Part shown: in pieces, positions 15,437-24,844 of the stretch
Layout of the letters: each line of letters begins with the position of its first letter
How positions within the stretch are numbered: position 1 is the first letter of the stretch
Source: Saccharospirillum sp965652395
GTDB lineage: Bacteria > Pseudomonadota > Gammaproteobacteria > Pseudomonadales > Natronospirillaceae
NCBI GenBank assembly: GCA_965652395.1
Contig: CBFGUW010000021.1
Coordinates: forward strand, 1-64,000
Direction of reading: 5' to 3'
DNA length: 64,000 nt
Program-made: the position numbers and the translations under genes
The notes under the pieces: model-generated
What the model was told of the DNA's origin: nothing
What the model saw: the letters and a program-made list of their open reading frames with translations, nothing else
The model's database searches: none

Positions 15437-16648
15437 CTAACCTACAAAGGTGTTCATTTCCATAATGGGCAGTACGATCGCCAATACGATGATCAATACA
15501 ATTCCCCCCATCAACACCACCATCAACGGCTCGAACAGAGCCAATACGGTGGAGATGAGTTCCTTCACCTGCTGATCTTCGGCATCCGCCGTGCGTTGCA
15601 GCATTAAATCCAACTCGCCACTGGCTTCGCCGCTGGCGATCATGTGCAGCATCATCGGGCGGAAGTAACCGGCATCGGCCAAGGCTTTGTGCAAACTACC
15701 GCCCTCGGAGACGCGAATGGCCGCCTCTTTGACCCGCGCCTGTATCTCCAGGTTCGAAATCACTTCGGAGGCAATACGCATCCCTTCCACCAGGGGCACC
15801 CCGCTACCACTCAGAATCGCAACAGTGCCAATGAACCGGGCGGTGTTGAACCCTCTCGACACCCGTCCGATCAGGGGCAATCGCAAAATCAGCCGGTGTG
15901 ACATCCGGCGCCGGGTGGGGTTTCGGTTCCAAATCACTAGAGCCAGATAAGCACCGAACATGGCGATAACCGTTGCCAGCCACCAATTCTGTACCCATTC
16001 ACTGACGGCCAGCAGGCCGCGAGTCGGGCCCGGCAGCGTCTCTCCCGTCGAAGAGAATACACCCACAATCTCGGGCACCACGGAGTTCAACAGAAAACCG
16101 ACGATCAACAAGGCGATCACCGTCAGGATGCCGGGATAGATGGAGGCCATCTGTACCTGCTTCCGTGTTTTCTGCTGGTCTTCCATGTAATCCGCCAGGC
16201 GGACCATAACTTGATCAAGATGACCGCTATGCTCGCCCGCATCAACGGTTGCACGGTAAAGAGGAGGAAAAGCCCGGGGGTAGTCGCCGAGCGCTTTGGC
16301 TAGGCTAAAACCTTCGAGCACGCGCGCTCTCACGCCCATGATCAGACTATGAACACGGCTTCGCTCGGATTGCTCGGCCACCGCTCTCAAACATTCTTCC
16401 AACGGCATGCCGGAGCCCACCAATGTCGCCAACTGACGGGTCACCAGAGCCAGATCGGCAACGGATATGGAGGGCCCGCCAAAAAGACCGCCGCTGCGGG
16501 TCTGGCGCTTTTGCGTCAGTTCGACATCGACCGGGAACCAGCCTTTGTCGCGCAGTTGTTGCCGCACCTGACGGCTGCTGTCGGCCTCCAAAACGCCTTT
16601 GCGACGTTTGCCGCGATCATCCAGCGCGGAATATTCAAAGGCGGCCAT
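15437..16648 (-). CDS. gspF: type II secretion inner-membrane platform protein GspF
   Basis: A 403-residue polytopic protein with two repeated T2SSF cytoplasmic domains (about residues 70-190 and 270-395) and three transmembrane helices near 165-190, 220-245 and 375-400. The motif LVGSGMPLEECLRAV and the matching LSGSGVPLVEGMRIA mark the two repeats. GspF sits at the centre of the assembly platform and contacts GspE. It lies between gspE (one base overlap) and gspG. Confidence 0.95.
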   Translation of the reverse strand: MAAFEYSALDDRGKRRKGVLEADSSRQVRQQLRDKGWFPVDVELTQKRQTRSGGLFGGPSISVADLALVTRQLATLVGSGMPLEECLRAVAEQSERSRVHSLIMGVRARVLEGFSLAKALGDYPRAFPPLYRATVDAGEHSGHLDQVMVRLADYMEDQQKTRKQVQMASIYPGILTVIALLIVGFLLNSVVPEIVGVFSSTGETLPGPTRGLLAVSEWVQNWWLATVIAMFGAYLALVIWNRNPTRRRMSHRLILRLPLIGRVSRGFNTARFIGTVAILSGSGVPLVEGMRIASEVISNLEIQARVKEAAIRVSEGGSLHKALADAGYFRPMMLHMIASGEASGELDLMLQRTADAEDQQVKELISTVLALFEPLMVVLMGGIVLIIVLAIVLPIMEMNTFVG

Positions 16649-18141
16649 CAGTAACTCCGATACACGCGCAGCACTTCTTCGACCGTGGTCAGGCCGTTAA
16701 GCACCTTTTGTTTACCGTCGTCCAGAATGCTGGGCGACAGTGTGCGGGCGTAACGCTCAAGGTCGATGTCCCCAGCACGGTCGTGGATCAGCTGACGCAT
16801 GGCTTCATCGACCCGGATGAATTCATACAGACCCAGCCGGCCGCGATAACCGGTGGATTTGCAGCTGGAGCAGCCTTTGGCGTGGTATATGGTGGGTGGT
16901 TGGGTGGCATCCACGCCAAGGAACTCACATTCGGCCTTGTCGGCCTGATACGGCTGTTTGCAATCCGGGCACAGGGTCCGCACCAGTCGTTGGGATACCA
17001 ACCCGATCAAGCTGGACGCCAACAGGAAGGGTTCGATGCCCATATCCTGAAGACGGGTGACAGCGCCGGTGGCACTGTTGGTGTGCAGGGTGGACAGTAC
17101 CAGGTGACCGGTCAAACTGGCCTGAACGGCGATATCGCCGGTCTCGTAATCCCGGATCTCCCCGATCATCACCACATCCGGGTCCTGGCGGAGAATAGCG
17201 CGCAGGCCGCGGGCGAAAGTCATGTCGACCTTGGTATTCACCTGTGTCTGACCAATACCGGGCAGGCTGTATTCGATCGGGTCTTCCACGGTCATGATGT
17301 TGCGGCTGTGGCTGTTCAGCGCCTGCAAAGCTGCATACAAAGTGGTGGTTTTACCGGACCCGGTCGGGCCGGTGACCAGAATGATGCCATGAGGCCGCTG
17401 AATCAGGTCTTTGATGGTATCCAGGTCTCGTTTTTCGAGCCCCAGATGACTCAGATCCAGTCGTCCGGCCTGCTTGTCGAGCAAACGCAGCACCACCCGT
17501 TCACCGTGATTGGAGGGGATGGTGGACACCCGCAGATCCACTTCCCGACCGGCCACGCGCAAGGCGATGCGTCCATCCTGCGGGACGCGTTTTTCGGCGA
17601 TGTCGAGACGAGCCATGACCTTGATCCGCGAGACCAACAAAGGTGCCAGTGCCCGTTTGGGTTGAACCACCTCGCGCAGAACACCATCGACCCGGAAGCG
17701 AATCGATAAGCGCTTTTCATAGGTCTCGATGTGAATATCGGAGGCGTTTTCGCGAACCGCTTCGGTTAGGATCGCGTTGATCAACCGGATGATGGGGGCG
17801 TCGTCTTCCTGCTCCATCAGGTCTTCGGTTTCGGGTACCGAATCCGCCAGGGAGCTAAGGTCCATCGACTCGCCCAACCCTTCCACCATCTGCATGGCGT
17901 CGTCGGAGTCGGTTTGATAGGCGCGGTTCAGGTGTTCGGAGAACTCCTGTTCGTTAACCTGAATCTGGGGCAGTACACGCTGCACGAGTCGCTGCGCCTC
18001 CTGCAAAGCATTCAGGTTGACGTCCGGCCGGTACAGCAGGCGCGGTCCATCGGCGTGACCATAATCGATCACGACACCGTGTCGCTTGGCGAATGCAAAG
18101 GGCAAGCGCCGCTCCATGACGCCCGGTGGTACTGCTGTCAT
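16648..18141 (-). CDS. gspE: type II secretion ATPase GspE
   Basis: A 497-residue secretion ATPase with an N-terminal T2SSE_N region, Walker A GPTGSGKTTTL, Asp box, Walker B-like DVVMIGEIRD, His box with LVLSTLHTNSA, and a zinc-binding domain with two Cys pairs (LCPDC and CSSC). All catalytic residues are present. It powers pseudopilus assembly and is recruited by GspL. It is the first gene of the minus-strand operon; the 61-base gap to the upstream hybrid kinase must hold any promoter. Confidence 0.95.
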   Translation of the reverse strand: MTAVPPGVMERRLPFAFAKRHGVVIDYGHADGPRLLYRPDVNLNALQEAQRLVQRVLPQIQVNEQEFSEHLNRAYQTDSDDAMQMVEGLGESMDLSSLADSVPETEDLMEQEDDAPIIRLINAILTEAVRENASDIHIETYEKRLSIRFRVDGVLREVVQPKRALAPLLVSRIKVMARLDIAEKRVPQDGRIALRVAGREVDLRVSTIPSNHGERVVLRLLDKQAGRLDLSHLGLEKRDLDTIKDLIQRPHGIILVTGPTGSGKTTTLYAALQALNSHSRNIMTVEDPIEYSLPGIGQTQVNTKVDMTFARGLRAILRQDPDVVMIGEIRDYETGDIAVQASLTGHLVLSTLHTNSATGAVTRLQDMGIEPFLLASSLIGLVSQRLVRTLCPDCKQPYQADKAECEFLGVDATQPPTIYHAKGCSSCKSTGYRGRLGLYEFIRVDEAMRQLIHDRAGDIDLERYARTLSPSILDDGKQKVLNGLTTVEEVLRVYRSY

Positions 18142-18202
18142 TGACCTGTCCTGTCGTTGCTAAGTGCTTGTATTGAAAAGAATATCACTACCGTTGCCTC
18201 CA

Positions 18203-20362
18203 TCAACCCACCCATCTCTGGATCAGTGTGACCAGGTTCTCATAGGTTACGGGCTTGGTCATGAAATCATCCATCCCGGCGGCGAGGCAGGCTCGCTCCT
18301 GCTCGGGGGTGTCTTCCGCCGTCATGGCGATAATCGGTACGTGGTCGCCGGAACTGAGCTCGTGCTGGCGAATCCTTCGGGTGGACTCCAGGCCATCCAT
18401 ACGTGGCATCAGGCAGTCCATCAGCACCAGATTATAGGGCGAATCCGTCGTGGCCATTTGTGCGGCCTCCTGCCCGTTCACACAGGTTTCCACTTCGACG
18501 CCCATGCGCTCCAACAGACGGACAACCACTTTCTGGTTGACCATGTTGTCTTCGGCCAGCAGCACACGAGTGTCCTGGCTGCGGTATTCTTCGGCCGTGT
18601 CGAGACGGGTCTCCTGGAGCGATTCTCTCAGATTCCTCAGTAAATCGTCCCGGCTGACGGGTTTTTCAATGAAATGAATGGACCCCTGCAGTTGATTGAA
18701 CAGGCCGCGCTGCAGCTCAGAGGCATAAAGAAACACCTGAGCCTTGTGGTCGGTCAGCCGGGTTAGCAGGGTTTGAACCTGCTTGAGATACTGCTGCGCC
18801 TTGGCGTCTTCCACCGGGATGTTGAGCAGTATGAAATCGGTGTCCAGTACGCTGTCGTCTTCCAGCAACCGATCCAGTTGCCAGGCTGTGACCTGCATAT
18901 CCCAGCTCATGAATTCAGCGGTGAGCGCCCGTTCATTGATGGGTGTCATATCCGCCAACATGACCGAGCGGCCGGCCATGAACCGTGCAGGGCGGAAAGA
19001 GCTGGCCTGTTGGGACGAGGCTTTGATGGGCAGGGAAACACGGATTTTTTTGAGACCGTCGTTTTCGCTCGCGGTAAGAGCGGCACCCATGGCCTTGAAC
19101 TGGGCGGCCGCCACCATCAGCGTCAGCTGGTCCGATACGTCTTCGTCTTCGGGCAGTGTATCCATATTGCGGTTGATGGCGGCGTTCAGGTCTTCCACGC
19201 TTGCTTCATTGTTCATGAAGTAGAAGGACAGCAGCAGACGTTCCTCTTCCACCCTCGTATCGAGCGCGACGCGGACGGTGATTTCACCCTCTTCGGCGCT
19301 GTCGAGCGTGAAATCAAGTAATCGGCGGAAAGCGTTGGAAAGCCATTGCGGATCGGACTCCACCCGTTCAGGAACATCCGGGTGGTATAAATAGGCCAGC
19401 TCCAGCCCATGTTCATGGGCTTTGCTACCCATATCGGAAAGAGCATGCTCCAGCGTTTTTCTGAGGTTGAACACAATGTTCTGCGGCACTCGGGATTGGT
19501 CCCGCTGCTCGATGAAGGCTTCGAGATCGTTGACCAGATCGAGAATAGAATGGCCGCTGCGTCGGGCGATGTTCAGCATGCCCTGGTGCTCGTTGCTTTG
19601 TTCGTCGTGGCTCAGCATGCCCAGTACGCCCAGTAAACCGCTCAGTGGGTTTTTGACACGATGCAGCAATTGGTTAATGAAGCGCCGGTTGGAACTGGCT
19701 TGAATGACATTGGCTTCGCGGGCCTGCTCCAGCGCGCGCAATCTCAGTTTCAATTCATGGTTGTGGGTGAGAAAACCCCACACCAGCTCGGAAATCCGCC
19801 CTGCGGTGCTGACCAGATAAAAATAAAGCGCTAGAAACGCCAAGCTGATATACCAATGCCCGGAATTACCCACATTGAAGGCGTAATGAATGGCTACCGG
19901 CCACAGCAGAATCGCCAGGTAGACTCGAACGGTTCGCCCGTAGAGTGAATAGACGAAGGTTCCCCCGGCGGCGACCGCCAGCGTGTAGAGCAGGCCGAGC
20001 AAGGCAATGGGGTGTTCCGGTCCTGACAATCGATAGATCAGGTAGGCGGTCCAACCGGCGGCGTGCAGAAAGCCAGAGGCAATGAACCATTCGCGCCAGC
20101 GAGCGGGCCCACGCCCGTACCAATCGCTGAATTGGGCAATCATGATGAAACGCCAGGCTGCCATGACCACGAGCAGCAGGCCGAAAACGTAGCTGCCTGT
20201 CGGAGTCGGGCCCACGTCCAACCACTGCCATTCGAGCAGCAGAAACACCAGAAAATGCAGGATAGCGCTGGGTAAACCCTGTCGGCTTAGGGTTTCGTCA
20301 ATGCGTTTCAGAATCGCCCGATCTTTTTGTGCTTTATGTTGGGGCGTAAAAAACCAGCTCAT
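18203..20362 (-). CDS. hybrid sensor kinase-like protein with degenerate domains
   Basis: A 719-residue protein from ATG 20362 (AGGTG just upstream; an ATG 39 bases earlier has no proper spacing). Six hydrophobic segments occupy residues about 25-195. A HisKA region follows with a His in LLHRVKNPLSGLLG. The HATPase-like region lacks a clear DxGxG box (MNNEAS where it would be expected). A middle pseudo-receiver (VMLADMTPINERAL to IEKPVSRDDLL) has ILLNIP where the phospho-Asp should be. The C-terminal receiver is intact: LLAEDNMVNQKV, LVLMDCLMPRMDG and a Lys in MTKPVTYE. The layout recalls BarA-type kinases, but autokinase activity is doubtful. It lies just upstream of gspE in the same direction. 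Confidence 0.75.
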   Translation of the reverse strand: MSWFFTPQHKAQKDRAILKRIDETLSRQGLPSAILHFLVFLLLEWQWLDVGPTPTGSYVFGLLLVVMAAWRFIMIAQFSDWYGRGPARWREWFIASGFLHAAGWTAYLIYRLSGPEHPIALLGLLYTLAVAAGGTFVYSLYGRTVRVYLAILLWPVAIHYAFNVGNSGHWYISLAFLALYFYLVSTAGRISELVWGFLTHNHELKLRLRALEQAREANVIQASSNRRFINQLLHRVKNPLSGLLGVLGMLSHDEQSNEHQGMLNIARRSGHSILDLVNDLEAFIEQRDQSRVPQNIVFNLRKTLEHALSDMGSKAHEHGLELAYLYHPDVPERVESDPQWLSNAFRRLLDFTLDSAEEGEITVRVALDTRVEEERLLLSFYFMNNEASVEDLNAAINRNMDTLPEDEDVSDQLTLMVAAAQFKAMGAALTASENDGLKKIRVSLPIKASSQQASSFRPARFMAGRSVMLADMTPINERALTAEFMSWDMQVTAWQLDRLLEDDSVLDTDFILLNIPVEDAKAQQYLKQVQTLLTRLTDHKAQVFLYASELQRGLFNQLQGSIHFIEKPVSRDDLLRNLRESLQETRLDTAEEYRSQDTRVLLAEDNMVNQKVVVRLLERMGVEVETCVNGQEAAQMATTDSPYNLVLMDCLMPRMDGLESTRRIRQHELSSGDHVPIIAMTAEDTPEQERACLAAGMDDFMTKPVTYENLVTLIQRWVG

Positions 20363-20622
20363 AGACACCTGTCTGTTACGAGGGGCAGCGTTAATTTCCA
20401 TTTCCCATTATCGGAATTCGCTTGGCTGGGGTCGTCCCTGCGAACCTTTTCGCCGATAGGGCAAGAGCAAGGCATCATGGCCCTGCCAAAAAAGTGCGGC
20501 AACTATACCCTCAGTTTAGGCTGGACCCAACCATAAGGGCCGGTAGGGCCCGAGTTTTGCGAAAATCTTACCCGTCCAGGGGGAAAAATCACGCCTACAG
20601 GCTGGTTGGCGCCCTATAGACG

Positions 20623-20652
20623 AAAAGAGCCCGGCATGTGCCGGGCTCTTTT
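20623..20652 (-). terminator. intrinsic terminator after etfA
   Basis: Perfect 13-bp inverted repeat AAAAGAGCCCGGC / GCCGGGCTCTTTT with a 4-base loop (20636-20639), rich in GC and flanked by A and T runs. It lies 22 bases past the etfA stop and can also act for transcription arriving from the other side. Confidence 0.9.
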
Positions 20653-20674
20653 GGGATGGAACCGGGGTTCCTGT

Positions 20675-21601
20675 TCAGAACGCTTTTTCCAGCTCGGGCA
20701 TGGCTTCGAACAGATCCGCCACTAAGCCGTAATCCGCGACCTGGAAGATGGGCGCGTCTTCATCTTTGTTGATGGCGACAATCACCTTACTGTCTTTCAT
20801 ACCAGCCAAATGCTGGATCTGGCCGGATATGCCCACAGCAATGTAGAGATCCGGCGCCACAATCTTGCCGGTCTGGCCTACCTGCATATCGTTGGGGACG
20901 AAACCGGCATCCACAGCCGCGCGCGAGGCGCCTACGGCCGCATCGAGTTTATCCGCGAGCTTGTACAGCAGCTCGAAGTTCTCTCCATTCTGCATGCCGC
21001 GACCACCGGAAATCACCACTCTTGCGGAAGTCAGCTCGGGGCGGTCAGACTTGGCCAGCTCTTCGCCGATGAAACGGCTGGTGCCGGCATCCGAACCGGT
21101 GTCGATGGTTTCCACGGAGGCTGAACCGTCCATTGCACAAGCGTCGAACGCCGTACCGCGTACGGTAATGACTTTGACGGCATCGCTGGACTGCACAGTG
21201 GCAATGGCATTGCCCGCATAAATGGGCCGCTTGAAGGTATCGGCGGATTCAACCGCCAGAATGTCGGAGATCTGCTCAACATCCAGCAGCGCAGCCACAC
21301 GCGGCATGAAGTTCTTACCGGTCGTGGTGGCCGAAGCCAGGATATGACTGTAGTTTTTGCCCTGCTCTGCCACGAGCGCAGCCAGGTTCTCCGCCAAGGC
21401 GTGGCCAAGCGCAGGGCCGTCGGCCAACAGGACTTTCGCGACGCCATTTAACTTGGCGGCTTCTTCGGCCACCGCCTGGGCGCTTTCACCGGCCACCAAA
21501 ACATGGATATCACCACCGATGGCTTGAGCCGCCGTTACAACGTGGGCCGTAGCCGAGGAAAGTGCGGTGTTGTTGTGTTCAGCAACGATCAAAATACTCA
21601 T
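20675..21601 (-). CDS. etfA: electron transfer flavoprotein alpha subunit
   Basis: A 308-residue protein. The C-terminal FAD-binding domain shows the signature from ARVVISGGRGMQNGE through VGASRAAVDAGFVPND, GQTGKIVAPDLYIAVGISG and INKDEDAPIFQVADYGLV. Length is typical. With EtfB it accepts electrons from acyl-CoA and related dehydrogenases and hands them to ETF:quinone oxidoreductase, which is encoded divergently nearby. Its start overlaps the etfB stop by 4 bases, and a strong terminator follows. Confidence 0.96.
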   Translation of the reverse strand: MSILIVAEHNNTALSSATAHVVTAAQAIGGDIHVLVAGESAQAVAEEAAKLNGVAKVLLADGPALGHALAENLAALVAEQGKNYSHILASATTTGKNFMPRVAALLDVEQISDILAVESADTFKRPIYAGNAIATVQSSDAVKVITVRGTAFDACAMDGSASVETIDTGSDAGTSRFIGEELAKSDRPELTSARVVISGGRGMQNGENFELLYKLADKLDAAVGASRAAVDAGFVPNDMQVGQTGKIVAPDLYIAVGISGQIQHLAGMKDSKVIVAINKDEDAPIFQVADYGLVADLFEAMPELEKAF

Positions 21602-22350
21602 GACAGCACCTTAGCTTCGTTCTTCAGTTTCTCGACCAGTTCAGCTACGGAACCGACTTTCACCCCACCCTGACGCTCGGCAGGCGGTTCGACCTTAAGG
21701 GTGGTGACCGTTTTACGGATCTCCACGCCGTAATCCGCCGGGGTTTTCTTATCCAGAGGTTTACGCTTGGCCTTCATGATGTCAGGCAGCTTGGCGTAAC
21801 GGGGCTCGTTCAAACGCAGGTCGGTGGTTACAATGGCGGGCAATTTCAGACCGACGGTCTGCAAACCACCGTCAATTTCACGGGTAACCTGAGCTTCGTC
21901 GCCTTCGACGACCAGCTTGCTGGCAAAAGTACCCTGTGCCATGCCGGTGAGAGCGCCGAGCATTTGGCCGGTCTGGTTGTTGTCGCTATCGATGGACTGT
22001 TTACCCAGAATAACCAGGCCGGGCTTTTCTTCCTCAACCACGGCTTTGAGAAGTTTGGCGACGGAAAGAGAGCCGGGCGCTTCATCGGTGGTGATCAGAA
22101 TGCCCCGGTCCGCTCCGAGCGCCATGGCCTTGCGAATTTGTTCTTCGGCTTTTGCTTCGCCGATGGAGACAACGACGATTTCGTCGGCGACGCCCTGCTC
22201 TTTCAATCGAACCGCTTCTTCCACGGCGATCTCACAGAAGGGGTTGATGTCCATTTTGACATTCGCCAGGTCCACATCGCTGTGGTCCGGCTTGACGCGG
22301 ACTTTTACGTTGTAGTCCACAACACGCTTCACGGGAACCAGTACTTTCAT
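21598..22350 (-). CDS. etfB: electron transfer flavoprotein beta subunit
   Basis: A 250-residue protein beginning MKVLVPVKRVVDYNVKVRV, with MDINPFCEIAVEEAVRLKE, the AMP-binding stretch around GADRGILI and LGKQSIDSDNNQTGQMLG, and the recognition-loop signature region near the C-terminus. It is the first gene of the etfBA operon and is divergent from the quinone oxidoreductase gene, so both arms of the pathway share one intergenic control region. Confidence 0.96.
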   Translation of the reverse strand: MKVLVPVKRVVDYNVKVRVKPDHSDVDLANVKMDINPFCEIAVEEAVRLKEQGVADEIVVVSIGEAKAEEQIRKAMALGADRGILITTDEAPGSLSVAKLLKAVVEEEKPGLVILGKQSIDSDNNQTGQMLGALTGMAQGTFASKLVVEGDEAQVTREIDGGLQTVGLKLPAIVTTDLRLNEPRYAKLPDIMKAKRKPLDKKTPADYGVEIRKTVTTLKVEPPAERQGGVKVGSVAELVEKLKNEAKVLS

Positions 22351-22669
22351 AGCGTCCTCATCTTGTATTCGAGCCCGGGAACCCCCGGAGGAGCTTCTAT
22401 CCGGGACTCATTTAATCCGTTTTAAACGAAAATTTCAAACAGTTGTTTTAATTTTTCCTGGCAAGAGGGTAAACTCCCGCCCGATGCGAAGGTTCCGATC
22501 AGAATGGAGCCATTGCGAATAATTACAACGATGTCCCTTGTTCTTGCGGTCAAGTGTTCTCGCGGTCGAGTGTTCTTGTGGCCTGCCGTGCCATGCAGCT
22601 TGAACAAGAGGCTCATGAATCACCCGCCCCCGGCTCTGTTGGCCGGTCGGCAACGTTCAGGAGGTCCCT
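22351..22669. promoter_or_regulatory. divergent control region between etfB and ETF:quinone oxidoreductase
   Basis: A 319-base gene-free stretch that must carry both promoters. The AT-rich part near 22425-22465 is the likeliest core. A set of three tandem 16-base repeats lies at 22539-22586. The plus-strand gene is preceded by AGGAGGT at 22659-22665. No regulator site could be named with confidence. Confidence 0.6.
22539..22586 (+). repeat. three tandem 16-bp repeats upstream of ETF:quinone oxidoreductase
   Basis: Units start at 22539, 22555 and 22571. The first two, TGTTCTTGCGGTCAAG and TGTTCTCGCGGTCGAG, differ at two positions; the third keeps TGTTCTTGTGG and then diverges. The 16-base period is about one and a half helical turns. 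They may be regulator sites or a recent duplication. Confidence 0.75.
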
Positions 22670-24319
22670 ATGGAACGTGAATCCATGGAATTTGATGTGG
22701 TTGTAGTCGGAGCCGGCCCGGCCGGGCTCTCAGCCGCTATCCGCCTGATGCAGGGCGCACAGGAATCTGACCGTGAGCTCTCGGTCTGTGTCGTTGAGAA
22801 GGGATCGGAAGTCGGTGCTCATATTCTGTCGGGTGCGGTGTTCGAACCCCGCGCACTGAACGAACTCATCCCGGACTGGAAAGATAAAGGCGCCCCTCTC
22901 AATACCGCCGTCAGCGGCGATGAGATCCACGTTCTACGAGGCCCGGAAAGCACTATCAAAGTGCCCAACTTCTTTGCGCCTTCCACCATGCACAACGAAG
23001 GCAACTACATTATCAGCCTTGGTAATCTTTGCCGCTGGCTGGCCGAGCAGGCCGAGGCTCTGGGAGTGGAGATATTCCCTGGTTTCTCGGCGGCCGATGT
23101 TCTCTATGCCGAGGACGGTTCGGTGAAGGGTATCGTTACCGGCGATATGGGCGTCGCGGCCGACGGCTCCGAGAAGGACGGTTACATGCCCGGCATGGAG
23201 CTGCATGCCAAGACCACCCTCTTCGCCGAAGGCGCCCGTGGCCATCTGGGTAAGTCACTGATCAACCATTTCAAACTGGATGCCGATGCGGAGCCTCAGC
23301 ACTATGGGCTGGGCATCAAAGAACTCTGGGACGTCGACCCGGCCAACCATGAGCTGGGTAAGGTCGTTCACACGGCTGGATGGCCCCTTAAAGAACACGG
23401 CGCTGCCGGTGGCTCCTTCATGTACCACCTGGAGAACTATCAGGTGGTCATCGGTCTGATTACCGACTTGAGCTACCAGAACCCCTACTTGAGCCCTTTC
23501 GATGAATTCCAGCGGATGAAACACCATCCGGTATTCGCCAAAACCCTCAAAGGTGGCAAGCGTGTCTCTTATGGTGCCCGAGCCATAGCCAAGGGCGGCC
23601 TGCAGAGCTTGCCAAAGATGCACTTCCCTGGCGGTCTGTTGATCGGTTGCGATGCCGGAACCCTGAATTTCGCGAAAATCAAAGGCAGCCATACGGCGAT
23701 GAAATCCGGCATGTTGGCGGCCGATACCATTCTGGCCAAGTCCGATTGGGACGCCGGTCAGGATCTGTCCGAATACGCCCGGGCATTCCGAGACAGCTGG
23801 ATTTGGGAAGAGCTGAACCTGCAGCGGAACTTCGGACCGGCACAGCACAAATGGGGCAACATAGTCGGCTCCGCCTATGCTTTTGTGGACATCAACCTGT
23901 TCAAAGGCAAGCTGCCCTGGACGATGTCCGATCCGAAGGCCGATTACGCTCAAACCAGGCCGGCGGCTGAATGCCAACCCATTGATTACCCAAAACCGGA
24001 CGGCACTCTGAGCTTCGACAAGCTAAGTTCGGTGTTTCTGTCGAACACCAACCATGAAGAAGACCAACCGGTCCATCTCAAGCTGAAGGATCCGAATGTT
24101 CCCATTCAGCACAACCTACCCAAGTTTGCCGAGCCCGCCCAGCGCTACTGCCCTGCGGCAGTGTACGAGGTGGTTGAGAACGACCAGGGGGAAAAGCGCT
24201 TCCAGATCAATGCGCAGAACTGCGTCCATTGCAAAACCTGCGACATCAAAGACCCGTCCCAGAACATTGTCTGGGTAACGCCTGAAGGCGGTGGCGGGCC
24301 GAACTACCCTAATATGTAA
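22670..24319 (+). CDS. electron transfer flavoprotein:ubiquinone oxidoreductase
   Basis: A 549-residue membrane-associated enzyme. The FAD-binding VVVGAGPAGLSAAIRLMQ motif is at the N-terminus, followed by HILSGAVFEPRAL, GSHTAMKSGMLAAD and the C-terminal 4Fe-4S domain with Cys residues in RYCPAAVYE and NCVHCKTCDIKDPSQNI. Length matches the family. It takes electrons from EtfAB and reduces ubiquinone, feeding fatty acid and amino acid oxidation into respiration. AGGAGGT just upstream fixes the start. Confidence 0.96.
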   Translation: MERESMEFDVVVVGAGPAGLSAAIRLMQGAQESDRELSVCVVEKGSEVGAHILSGAVFEPRALNELIPDWKDKGAPLNTAVSGDEIHVLRGPESTIKVPNFFAPSTMHNEGNYIISLGNLCRWLAEQAEALGVEIFPGFSAADVLYAEDGSVKGIVTGDMGVAADGSEKDGYMPGMELHAKTTLFAEGARGHLGKSLINHFKLDADAEPQHYGLGIKELWDVDPANHELGKVVHTAGWPLKEHGAAGGSFMYHLENYQVVIGLITDLSYQNPYLSPFDEFQRMKHHPVFAKTLKGGKRVSYGARAIAKGGLQSLPKMHFPGGLLIGCDAGTLNFAKIKGSHTAMKSGMLAADTILAKSDWDAGQDLSEYARAFRDSWIWEELNLQRNFGPAQHKWGNIVGSAYAFVDINLFKGKLPWTMSDPKADYAQTRPAAECQPIDYPKPDGTLSFDKLSSVFLSNTNHEEDQPVHLKLKDPNVPIQHNLPKFAEPAQRYCPAAVYEVVENDQGEKRFQINAQNCVHCKTCDIKDPSQNIVWVTPEGGGGPNYPNM

Positions 24320-24322
24320 GGA

Positions 24323-24844
24323 TTAAGTCGTGGCCAGCTTGAAGCGCTGGCCAGCGCTTTCCAGCCAAAGCACGCCCGAGTCATCCACGCCTTTGTGTTC
24401 CAAAGCCCATGTCTGCCAGTGATACATCAGGTTTTGATGAATTCTCGCAGGCAGGTTACGGCGCCAAGTCATAGTGGGCGATTCCGGGTCGGCCTGGGTA
24501 TCAAGCGGGTGTTCCTCATCCAAGGGCACCGACTCCCCCAGATTATTCGTCACAATCCAGGTTCCCTCTATCAGCTCAGCAGAATGGGCAACAAAGGGTG
24601 TATCCTGCACCCGAATGCCTACTTTCTCGACGGGCGTTACCAGAAAATACGAATCCCCTTCCCGCTTGAGGATGGATGAGAACATCCGGACCATGGCGGG
24701 GCGTCCGATCGGCGTGCCTTCATAAAACCAATCCCCGTTGCGGCGGATTTCCATATTGATGTCCCCGCAGAAATCCGGGTTCCACTGCTCTACCGGTGGG
24801 TGTTTCTGATCGCCAATCTGTTTCAGCAGTTCTTCAAGTTTCAT
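24323..24844 (-). CDS. DUF1285 protein
   Basis: A 173-residue protein from ATG 24844, which has GGGAG nine bases upstream and overlaps the TetR gene stop by 11 bases; an ATG 18 bases earlier lacks a ribosome site. Conserved DUF1285 stretches are CGDINMEIRRNGDWFYEGTP, RPAMVRMFSSILKREGD, YFLVTPVEKVGI and a C-terminal NLPARIHQNLMYHW. The family is a two-domain beta-rich fold of unknown function. Coupling to a TetR regulator suggests joint control. Confidence 0.85.
   Translation of the reverse strand: MKLEELLKQIGDQKHPPVEQWNPDFCGDINMEIRRNGDWFYEGTPIGRPAMVRMFSSILKREGDSYFLVTPVEKVGIRVQDTPFVAHSAELIEGTWIVTNNLGESVPLDEEHPLDTQADPESPTMTWRRNLPARIHQNLMYHWQTWALEHKGVDDSGVLWLESAGQRFKLATT

Noticed and set aside
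16423..17709. 428-codon open frame antisense to gspE and gspF
   Set aside because: The minus-strand genes are unmistakable family members; long antisense frames are expected with this codon use. The same applies to the long antisense frames opposite gorA (8082-9062), fabF (30739-31542) and clpX (61771-62730).
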